A stretch of DNA of 64,000 nucleotides from Chrysoporthe austroafricana (taxonomy: Eukaryota; Ascomycota; Sordariomycetes; Diaporthales; Cryphonectriaceae): the NCBI GenBank assembly GCA_001051155.2, contig JYIP02000003.1, positions 2,914,001 through 2,978,000 on the forward strand, given 5' to 3'. The notes beneath the pieces were generated by a model. The model ran no database searches. It had not been told where the DNA came from and worked only from the letters and a program-made list of their open reading frames with translations. Position numbers and translations under genes: made by a program. Below are positions 40,401-49,280 of this stretch, piece by piece; positions within the stretch are counted from its first letter, which is position 1, and each line of letters opens with the position of its first letter.

Positions 40401-43090
40401 ACTGCATACTCCTCAACAGACCGCGGATTCGCTTCTGAAACGCGACGAGTCCCGTAAAGCGGAAGTCGCGGGACGCAATCTCACGAAATGTACCACCGTT
40501 TCGGAGTAGCACCTGGACTGACTTGGACGATCCAGCCGACGCGGCCTCGATGGCTTGGCACTCCTCTAGGAATAGGCCGCAGCAGCTGATGACCAGTTGC
40601 AAAGTTTCGATATTCGCTGAGCAGAGCGACACCAGCAAGATCGTCTCTAGCCTAGTGGATACGGCCGCACGCTCAGGGATCGCTGCTGGTAGATTCGCCA
40701 AATCCTGTGTATTTGATTAGCTTTTGCACCGTTGCATCACGGATTTGGACTCTTTCAGGGACTCTTTCAGATGACGCATACCTTTATGGCCCTCAGCAGG
40801 ACAAGTCTGGACTCGAGGTATCCATTTATCGAGGTGATACCCGTGCCAAGATCTTGAGAATCAACCTTGTCGCAGAGGTCGTTCAGGACGAGTGACCTGG
40901 AACACAGTTAGTCTGTAACACCTAGGTGTATGCCACAGTAAGCAGTGAAGTCTTCTAGTCGCTTACGTGATCCTCCAGATATTTTCCTTGAACGCAAAGG
41001 ACGATAGTTGTTCTGACTTTAGCCATTCGTCCATGATTCTGTTGTCCCCGAAGACGCGAGTGATCATCTTGGAGGCTGCTCGGCGGATTTCATCATTCGA
41101 TGTGACCAGACAAGGCAGAAAAGCCTCGAAATACCCTTGGTATTCAATGGCCTTGTCCCTCGAATCCCCTGAATCTGCTACGAGAAAGTCGCCTGGGCAA
41201 ACATTGAGATATGTTAGGATGTGATGGATCAGATTGTTGTTGTTGACCAGCTCAAGAGCCTTGCGGTGTGCGGCCTGATCACCTGCGCAGGTCTCATTGA
41301 AAACTGTTGTGAAAGTCTGCCCCAAACGTCAGCAAGCATCCATGGTCTGCGACTCTCAGAATCATGCATACCATCATTTGGCCTCTGACAAAATTAGCGG
41401 TAAGGTGATGGAGATCATGATACTTCTCCGGGTTTTCCAGAGTAGCAAAGTGTGCGGCGGCTTGTATGAGGGCAATCTTGAATCCTAGCGGGGCTGCGGG
41501 TTTGAGGCAGTTCGGCGCCAGCGATTCCATACAGCCTTCGTAGTTGAGATCCACCAAGCTCACGAAAGCGGCGGTCATGATATCTTGCTCGAACAGAACA
41601 GAATCGGGGCCAGATGTATTGCGACGGAACACGGCATCGTGAACTTCGTCTTGAACATCCAAAGCATAGCTGATGAAGGCCGCGTCGCTATCGAGATCGA
41701 AATGACGGGCGGCGCGCAGGAGCAACACAAGGCAGTATGCAGCTTGTTCGTTCCTGTTCCTGAGTGCTTTCCGCAGAGCATCCAGAAATGCGATCTTCTT
41801 AGACATGCTGCCCCCCTTGGCATCTCGCATACTGCTGGCGACCTCGAAGACGTCAGGAAGGAGGAACAGCAGCGTAGTCTGAAGTGGATACTGCATGAAT
41901 CTCCGTCTCACGCCATCCGCCACAGTCTCCGACCTCCCATTATCGAGCACCACAGTCTGGGTCATGTCGAACAATGTATCGGGCCCGCCATCCAGCCTCC
42001 TGTGGTTCGTATGAAGCTTCACAAACTCTTCGGGCTGGCGATCAAGCCACCTCGTGATGAGCAGAGGCGTAACGATTGCGATTGTATCTTGGAAATGCCT
42101 CCGGAAGTGCAGATAGCTGGAACAGATCTCCTGGATGATCAGACCAAGCTTCTGGGAGTCGACCCAGAAGCACCCTACCAAGCGGAGCAGGACCAGAGCA
42201 GTACGCTCATCCTCGACGGCTGTTACCGTCTGAACCGTGGAGCTCTGCACGGATGTAGTGGTCCGGATCACATAGATGACCTTCCTAAAGTACTCAAAGG
42301 CGCCCGACCAGCTGGAGGCAACGACGAACTCGCAGATCGTCCTAGCATGGCGTTCTACCACCTCTACGTGCGAATCATAGAGCGCCTGACTTTCGAGGGG
42401 TGTCTCGTTGCCCGGCAGGTCTGCGAAGCCCGCACCCACCTCCTGCACCGTCTCAAACCTGTCCAGTAGGGTCTGTGTAGATAGAGTAAAGCCTTCCGGG
42501 AGCGGCCTGGTGTATATTTTCAGGATGTCGAATATCCTGGTGACTAGGGAAGAGTCCAGAGTGTGTCTGGGAGGTTTTCTGGACCTCACGTTTGTCAGGC
42601 TGCTCAGACTTTCAGCATCTCCCAGTCCCAAGGGCCCGTCGTTCCAATGACTGGAGCAACAATCGGCGAGCAGGCTGACGATATAGAACTCCGAGTTGAG
42701 GACATGGGGTGGGTGACTGGCAGCGGTGCCAGCGGATCGGTAAGGTCGGCCAAGGTCTTCCAACAGAGTTATCAAAGCATCGACGACGAGGGCGATAGAT
42801 GGAACGCTGATCTTCAGCAGGGTGGCTCGTGTTATGAGGACGATGTCGTCTTGGTATAGGTCCTGGACGGTCGTTCCAGTCCGGTGTGGAAGCTAGACGG
42901 GAGCAGATCAGGGCGTTAGCACGGGCGCATTTTAGGTGTGAGAGAGAGGCTCCTCGGTCTTCCATGGCCCGGCCCCCGCAACATCCTGCTTTGGCCTGAC
43001 CGCAGGAGCAGAAGCATAACGCAAGCGCAATCTCACCCGGGTGGTTAGCCTCTCTACAAGGCATCCGACCAGACCGCCATCAGCGTTCAT
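34464..43090 (-). CDS. Neurofibromin/Ira-type Ras GTPase-activating protein
   Basis: Eleven exons in transcript order: 43090..43037, 42892..41372, 41316..40967, 40896..40782, 40704..38059, 37988..37902, 37803..37628, 37569..36893, 36829..34963, 34888..34600, 34490..34464; about 2602 residues. It stimulates GTP hydrolysis by Ras and so damps cAMP/PKA and MAPK signalling at membranes. Start MNADGGLVGCLVERLTTR matches the short first exon expected for the family. The RasGAP domain spans about 1205-1545. The arginine finger is in LLRRTCVATK (about R1253) and the conserved FLRFFCPAIVAPE block is at about 1363-1375. The Sec14/CRAL-TRIO-like plus PH-like module follows at about 1563-1800 (IYIYNMNSAFRK, HFHFTQLHLPKE). 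The rest is alpha-helical repeat. The last exon (nine codons, LIINAGTY then stop) is the least certain part. Nothing appears truncated. Confidence 0.92.
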
Positions 43091-44876
43091 TGTGGTGAGC
43101 GATGTAGGGACGTGTCGCCCTGATTCGCATGTTTAGAGCAGCATGCCCTCGCTTGGGGCGGATCGAGGTTGCGCTGTCCTGGAGAGGCCCTCCTCAGATC
43201 GATTCCGGAGAGCAGAGCTTGGCTCCGAGCGGGTGGTGCTGGGGGCTGCTGACGGGTATGGGGACGTTCTGCAGGGCGAGGGGAGACGACCGAAGCTCTC
43301 GAGAACGCGTCGTCGAGTCGAGAGGGAATCAGGGCGGTGGGATCGTAAACCCTGCGGGCCTCCGTTGGGCAGTAGGGTCCGGTCCGGAACGGAGTCAAGA
43401 GTGGATTGGAGCAGATTGTCCTCGACGAGGCTTGACTAAGTAGCCCGAGAGATAGCAACGACGATCGGACGACGACAAGATCGGGTGGATGGCCCGGCGG
43501 GGTCAATTGCTCAGGCAAGGCAGTTTGGGCTAAGGTATCGCGAGGCCGTTCCGTACACTGTTATGGTGTGCGATGCGTTCTCCTTCTAGAATTGCACGCA
43601 CGCCCGCCAGCAAGGGAAGAAAACAAGTCGACCTTATCGACCCGATCGTCAATCTGTCATGCTGTGCTAGGTGCTCGTGCTGAAGGTTTGCGACAGGTCG
43701 AATCATTGGACGTCGAGTCTGGTCCGAGACTGCCCAAGGGGACCAGGGGACCCTCCAGGGTGCCAGAGCCCAACATACGCTAGGCTCAACCGGGTCCCTA
43801 GCTCTTGGGCCCCCAGCTAGCGGTGCCTATAACTACCCAGGCGTGCTAGGTAGCGTGGGTAGTACCCGTAGCAGTAGTACTGGCTGCGTAGGCACCTGCG
43901 GTGCTCGGTACTGGGTAGAGCTGCTGGGCACTGGACGTGCTGGGGTGGAGGCACGGGCAGGCACGGGTCGGTACTCTGGTCCCCAGGCGAATGCCCAGTA
44001 TGGAGACGTGGGAGGGTGGGGTTGCAATTGCCAGCGGGTGGACCTGAGAGCCCCCTGTGGCCCCTGCGTCTGCGTCCTCATGCACTACTCAGTATAGTGC
44101 TGTGGTACATGGTACTCCGCATACTGTACAGACCGTACTAGTAACAGCGCGCTACCCAGGCGCCATCCATGGCGAGCAGAAACGCCCGTTTCCGTCTTCT
44201 TGGCGTGCCCTCTCGTTGTGGGGGTTTCGAGCCTCGCTGGGCAGTAGTGCTGGCTCCGATGTTCTCACCCTCATCCGCCTTACAACAACGCCCCGTAGAC
44301 CTCCCCTGAGGCCAGGACCTATCACGGTCGGTCTGCCGGGCGCAGCGCAGCCTCGAGGTCGGCCGGTATGGTGGAACCTCTAGGTACACGACGAGCTGGC
44401 TGGTCCCTGATACCGGACCTTACACGTGGAGGACTGAGGGTATGCTGCGCCCTGTACGCGGGGACTGGTTACCTGTACACTACACTACGAGATCCCTGGG
44501 CCTCAGATACCAGTCCTTGCCACCGAGAGGCGGTCGCCGCTGTCGAGATGATCAGCTGGCCGCGCGGATGCCAGCTGCGGAAGGCCAGGAACCTCAGGCC
44601 TGGGCGCGCCGGGACGGTCTGGCACTACGTAGCACCTATACACGTACAGCAAGCCTGGGACGGCCCAGAACCACCCATGCCGTCGCATGGATTAGCTTTC
44701 ACATATACGCCACGAGTGACGTTGACCTTTCCCTCACATAACAGATCATATTTCAACCCCCACACATCTTCGACAAGCCCATCATAACTATAAATCGGAA
44801 CACGCTGCTCACGAAGCTTACCTCCTATCACCACTCCTACACCTACGTGCCCCCGAACGTTCGTCCCTCCAACACC
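43091..44876. other. Divergent intergenic region with GTACT/GTGC-rich low complexity
   Basis: About 1.8 kb between the divergently transcribed RasGAP and GH43 genes, so both promoters lie here. From about 43830 to 44160 the sequence is rich in degenerate GTACT, GGTACTG and GTGCTGG words without a fixed period. Open frames (for example 43129-43443 plus) are short and without motifs. Confidence 0.6.
44789..44795 (+). promoter_or_regulatory. TATA box of the GH43 gene
   Basis: TATAAAT lies 82 bases upstream of the chosen ATG at 44877, with CT/CA-rich sequence in between, a usual spacing for a fungal TATA promoter. Assignment is by position and consensus only. Confidence 0.5.
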
Positions 44877-46013
44877 ATGTCCAACCAGACCATCGCCAAC
44901 ATCGACACGCCCGACCCGTGGATGATAGCCGCCAATGGCGTTTTTTACCTCACCTTCACCCTCGCCAACCGCATCGAGATATGGGAGTCTCCGTTGATGG
45001 AAGACTTCCACAATCCCCGCAAGACCGTCGTGTGGCAGCCGCCCAAGGGCGCACCATGGTCAACCGGTATCTGGGCCCCCGAGCTGCACGAGCTGAACGG
45101 CGCCTGGTACATCTACTCCACCGCCACGCAGCCGGGAGCGGGCAACCCGGGCCACCGCACCATCGTCCTGCGCTCAAATCTGCAGGACCCCATGGACCCC
45201 TCCGGATGGCAGTTCCTTGGCCCGCTGAAGGGCCTGCCTGAGCACTTCTCCATCGACGCCACCGTCTTCAGTCCCAACGGGCAGGACCTGTATATCTGCT
45301 GGTCCGGGTGGCCGCCGGGTGACAACTCGGATACCCAGCAGAACCTGTATATCACGCAGATGGTCTCGCCCGAGGAGGCTGTCTCCGAGTCCATCCTGCC
45401 GCCCGTGTGCATCTCCCGTGCCGATCTGGACTGGGAGCGCTTCGAGAACGGGAGGCGCGGGATCAACGAGGGCCCGACGTGGCTCAACCTGCCAAACGGC
45501 GCCTTCACGGGCATCGTATACTCTGGCCACGCAAGCTTCACGAGCGAGTACAAGATGGGTCTGCTGCGGCTCGTCGCGCCCAACGCCGATCCGCTTGACC
45601 CCAAGTCCTGGGTGAAGAGGCCCACGCCGCTGCTCTTCAACGACCAGTCACGGCCGGGGCCTTACGCGCCCGGCCATGCCAGCTTCTTGCTCAGTCCCTA
45701 CCCCGGCGATGACAGGATCTTCTGCATCTACCATGCGACAGCGAAATGGGGCGAGGGCTTCGGCAACAGGAAGGCGCGCGTCATGGCCATGGCGCCACAG
45801 CATTTTGCCGACGGGGCGCCGTCTCTCTGCTGCTCGAACTCACCTGACAACCCGTTCTGGGGGGCCGCCGCGGGCGGCGCCGCAGCAGCGGGAGGCCCTG
45901 CTGACGAACCCCATGGACACACGCCTGGGATCGGGCAGAAGTTGGATCAGTATGTTAGCAAGGCTCCTGCGCCGGTGCAGAAAGCGCTGGACAAATTCAG
46001 AAAGTTCCTCTGA
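44877..46013 (+). CDS. Glycoside hydrolase family 43-like protein, no signal peptide
   Basis: Single exon of 378 residues starting MSNQTIANIDTPDPW after an ACACC context. GH43 enzymes are five-bladed beta-propellers acting on arabinan, arabinoxylan or xylan. Three acidic residues fit the family triad: D13 in TPDPWM (base), D127 in SIDATVF (pKa modulator) and E198 in INEGPTW (acid). WAPELHELNGAWYIYST and GHASFTSEY fit propeller blades. There is no N-terminal signal peptide, so the product is predicted intracellular unless the start is wrong. The C-terminus carries an Ala/Gly-rich linker (about 325-345) and a short amphipathic helix (VQKALDKFRKFL). Similar cytosolic GH43 proteins may process imported oligosaccharides; that role is inference. 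Promoter has a clear TATA box. Confidence 0.88.
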   Translation: MSNQTIANIDTPDPWMIAANGVFYLTFTLANRIEIWESPLMEDFHNPRKTVVWQPPKGAPWSTGIWAPELHELNGAWYIYSTATQPGAGNPGHRTIVLRSNLQDPMDPSGWQFLGPLKGLPEHFSIDATVFSPNGQDLYICWSGWPPGDNSDTQQNLYITQMVSPEEAVSESILPPVCISRADLDWERFENGRRGINEGPTWLNLPNGAFTGIVYSGHASFTSEYKMGLLRLVAPNADPLDPKSWVKRPTPLLFNDQSRPGPYAPGHASFLLSPYPGDDRIFCIYHATAKWGEGFGNRKARVMAMAPQHFADGAPSLCCSNSPDNPFWGAAAGGAAAAGGPADEPHGHTPGIGQKLDQYVSKAPAPVQKALDKFRKFL

Positions 46014-46467
46014 AATCCGCGAGGCGTGGAAATAGCTCGAGGCTCTACGTGGGGTGACGCTTCAGGGTTCCATCGCGCAATGGATTGTTCAATTTTTAGA
46101 TGGCGTTGAGATCTCACTCTTGTATATTTTTACCAGCGACCCAAACGGCGGGCGCGGTCCCGAATATTGCAGCCTAGAAGGCCGAGTCTGTAAACACCCC
46201 TTCATAGACTTTGACAGTCCAATGAAATCTGATCAAGGATCGTTCCAATCAAACTTGCAGCAAGGCAGCTGCAGAAATCTAATATTGCCCAAGGCCGGTT
46301 CAGGGTTGGTGAAAGGAGTGCATCCTGTCAGACCTGAAAGTCAAGCACAGCCCCGATGGTGAGGGCGGCTCAGCCACGCAGCCTCCGTACCACTATACAA
46401 AGCCAAGGATCCCAGACCTTGCCATCAATACTTGTGTCCTCTGTTTGTCCAATTGATAGGATTCCAG
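46014..46467. other. Intergenic, no gene seen
   Basis: Spacer between two same-strand genes. A short upstream noncoding exon for the next gene is possible because its ATG immediately follows an ATTCCAG acceptor-like sequence. Confidence 0.5.
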
Positions 46468-47055
46468 ATGCACGCAATGTCGGCCAAACACAGCAAACTC
46501 GCCAAGATATTCCCCTGCTTCCACGACGCAGGCGAGCAGCTCTCACCCGGTGACGAGAAGCCATCAGCATCAGCGCCCACCCCGGTGCCGGAAACCGCCC
46601 GCCCAGTCAAACAGATGAACACCAAGCAACAAGCCGAGGCCTACGTACCATCCTGGCAGCGCCTAAACGTTCCGGAGAGGTCCGTCACGGGACGTCGCAA
46701 GGCGGCGTCCGTGTCTCACGGATCCGACCCCAGCAACGCAGATAACCTAAACGGCAAGAGTCATAAGAGGAGCCAGTCTGCGGAGGGCAGCAACAACATG
46801 CTATACTTTGGCGACGGGACATCGTCGGGCCGGATAACCTACACGCCCCTATCAAAGAGCAGCGGCAAGTTGAGCTCGTCACTACCGGCTAGGAGCGAGA
46901 ATGGAATCCTGGCCGGACGCGATGCGAGTGGATACATGGCTACGGGCCTGACGACATCGGGCATGGACGGCATGTATTCTAGTATTACATACGGTGGGAG
47001 TCTGCAGTACAACTTCGCGCAGAACCAAGCCTTTGGGGCTGGGACGTTGTTTTGA
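46468..47055 (+). CDS. Ser-rich protein of unknown function
   Basis: Open frame of 195 residues beginning MHAMSAKHSKLAKIFPCF; a second Met three codons on is also possible. I do not recognise a family. The translation is hydrophilic and Ser/Gly/Ala/Pro-rich with no membrane span or signal peptide, probably disordered. Basic-Ser motifs resembling AGC/CaMK kinase sites are visible (GRRKAASVSH, HKRSQSAEG). The C-terminus is Tyr/Gly/Asn-rich (SSITYGGSLQYNFAQNQ). Codon use resembles neighbouring real genes more than chance frames do, and it ends cleanly, which supports a real gene. It lies downstream of the GH43 gene on the same strand. The ATG directly follows an acceptor-like CAG, so an upstream exon may be missing. 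Confidence 0.55.
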   Translation: MHAMSAKHSKLAKIFPCFHDAGEQLSPGDEKPSASAPTPVPETARPVKQMNTKQQAEAYVPSWQRLNVPERSVTGRRKAASVSHGSDPSNADNLNGKSHKRSQSAEGSNNMLYFGDGTSSGRITYTPLSKSSGKLSSSLPARSENGILAGRDASGYMATGLTTSGMDGMYSSITYGGSLQYNFAQNQAFGAGTLF

Positions 47056-49007
47056 AGGCCGGGTGAGAAGGGAGCTTGGCACCTATATCCGGCATGGACG
47101 GAGCGAGTCAGCTGGCGGGAGGTCGTCCCTATCCTTGCATCACTCGTAAGGTAGTCGTCGGGGCGTCCAGGAGGGGGTACTCAGCGAACAGCCAAGTGTA
47201 CCTGGACTAACTGAGAAGTTGCTGTGGATACTGTGATCGGACTTGTCTCCCTTCTCAGAGACACTCGGCAGGACCGCTCTCCGACTGAAGCAGGAATCTC
47301 GCCTCCGCAAATTGCGATGTCCACTGGGAAGGGTCATCCAGCCCAAAGGTTTTGGTCTTGTTGACTGAAGGACCAGTTTATGACGAACGCATGCGAGATG
47401 GGCTCTCATTCGTGTCCGGCAAGGGCTTGTCAAATTATTCTTCGAGAGCATCAATACGGCTGATGGTGAGGGACATATAATTGGGTTTGCTCATATTTAG
47501 GCAATGCGCTCGAATCAGGAGGAAGTAGTCATGTGCATTGTTTGGACTGCGATACCTTTAACGCTAGAGATCGCCTGGTATCTAGATTTGATGATCATGT
47601 TGTTTGATGGAGGGAAGGTTGGCATGCCAACGTAGTCGGAAAGCGAGGCGTAAAGGGGTCACTTGTGCCATAGTAGAAGCCTGTCAGTCATGGCCGTCTC
47701 GAATCATTATCAGAGATCACACTGGGGAAACAACAAATGCTGCGACCCCTCGTTTGCCGTACTCCAGCCAATGAATCCGAAGGGTCGTGAATGATGAGAA
47801 GTCAAACCAACGTACATGCTATAAGATGCCTGCGTCTGACTGGAAGGGCAAGAAGATCGCTATGAGTTTACTACGAAGGTTTGCAGATATTGCAGATTAT
47901 GCGAACAGTATCTTAGTCCTGCAATAGATGACATTATAGCTGGCTCGTGCGGATGAGACCCGCATTGGCGACTGGATCCGGTAGTCACGGGAAGCATAGA
48001 CACTGCTATAGGCAATATTAAACATGTCAACACTTTCAATTTCTATAAATCTACTTTCTAGATGATGAACACGGCGAAGCAAACGAAAAAAAAACCAGGT
48101 CAACGCACCTAAACATCAGCCTTTATTTCCCAGTAAGCCGCCAATACTCTTCATCCCTCATGCTCATCGTCAAAGCCAAAAGCAAATATATTGCCGTAAT
48201 CCATTTCAATGAAACAATTAAAACGAAAATATCTTGGGAGATGTATGGATGTGCGCTGGCTGCCTTGCTCGTCGATCTAAAAAACATGCCCCTCGCTTTC
48301 TATTTCTGCCTCGATCTTCAGTTGTCTTACAATTGCGCCAATAGTAAATGTAACAGGATGATATGTCACATTTATTGTTATCCTAATCAAACGCCACCTA
48401 GTTGATATTTCATATCATGATAATTGTGGTTTCAATTTGTTACATTGGGAAATAAAGAGACGCGAGGTTGCATTTGTGCACAAGTGTACCAAGGATGAAC
48501 CTGACTGCTTCCACGCTGTCAATGCTCTCAATATATTTGTTGAGCTCTGTGTTCTGCGGCTGAAACCATTCGTTCAACTCAGCAGATCACCTGTTCAGTA
48601 TGGGAAGAAGACGGAGTCACGACCCTATTACCTATGGAATATGCACAAGAGATTGTGCTACAAGTCATCTTCTGAACGAGGCAAAAGCTCTAGGATCCTG
48701 AAACAGACACTCAAAACCTGCTTGTCCACGGAATGCCTTGAAATAATTGAAAATAAAGTCTCTAGAAACGTGGCTTTTATTGACTAGTGTAATGAGTCTA
48801 TGATATGACCCGGAGTGCAGGATTTGAAGTCATGATCATCCTTCCTAGAGTTTCTGGTTCGAGATCCCTTTCATCTCCACCGTTTGATCTTAGTGTCCCC
48901 ATAGTTAGGACTAAGATGAGACAACAGTTTCAATAAGGTGCTCTGTAGACTCACCTTGTGACTGCAAGTCTGGGGCATGACGTGCCCATCGGACAAATTC
49001 ATCATGC
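47056..49007. other. AT-richer intergenic region, no gene supported
   Basis: About 2 kb with falling GC content, especially 47900-48800. Short frames such as 48437-48787 plus start at TTG and show no motif. A tRNA B-box-like word at about 48857 lacks pairing arms (see rejected items). Confidence 0.6.
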
Positions 49008-49280
49008 TTAGGGCAGGTTGATAGTGGTTGGGATTGTGGTGGGCAGCGTCAGAGTGGTGGGGAGAGTGATAGAGAGCGAGGGAATGGTGGTTGGGAGGTC
49101 CGTTGGAATGGAAATCGAGAGAGTGGTCGGGATGGAGATGGTAATCGAGGGAATGGATGTCGGGAGATCCGTTGGGATCGAGGTTGGGAGCGTGATCGTA
49201 AGGGACGACAATGCAGTTGGGATAGAAATGGCGACCGCCGCAGCCGAGGAGGCGAAAGCAATGAGGCTGATGGACCGCAT
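49008..49280 (-). CDS. Small secreted Pro/Thr/Ser/Ile repeat protein
   Basis: Predicted 90-residue protein starting MRSISLIAFASSAAAVA, a compact signal peptide with cleavage likely after AVA. The frame continues upstream to an ATG at 49379, but the internal Met gives the clean signal sequence. The mature part of about 73 residues is made almost only of Ser, Thr, Pro, Ile, Leu, with two Asp and one Asn. It has no Lys, Arg, Glu, Gln, Cys, Gly or aromatic residue. SIPT, LPT and DLPT blocks repeat with prolines often four residues apart (about P32, 36, 40, 44; 59, 63, 67; 80, 84). The DNA shows matching degenerate internal repeats. Such composition suggests a heavily O-glycosylated or beta-strand surface or secreted peptide. 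The function is unknown. It sits alone in AT-richer DNA with its own TATA box. Confidence 0.65.
   Translation of the reverse strand: MRSISLIAFASSAAAVAISIPTALSSLTITLPTSIPTDLPTSIPSITISIPTTLSISIPTDLPTTIPSLSITLPTTLTLPTTIPTTINLP

Noticed and set aside
48437..48787. 116-codon plus-strand frame in AT-rich DNA
   Set aside because: Starts at TTG rather than ATG, no recognisable family, no promoter or splice support.
48850..48880. tRNA B-box-like GGTTCGAGATCC
   Set aside because: Flanking bases do not pair into a T-arm and no A-box or acceptor stem is found upstream.
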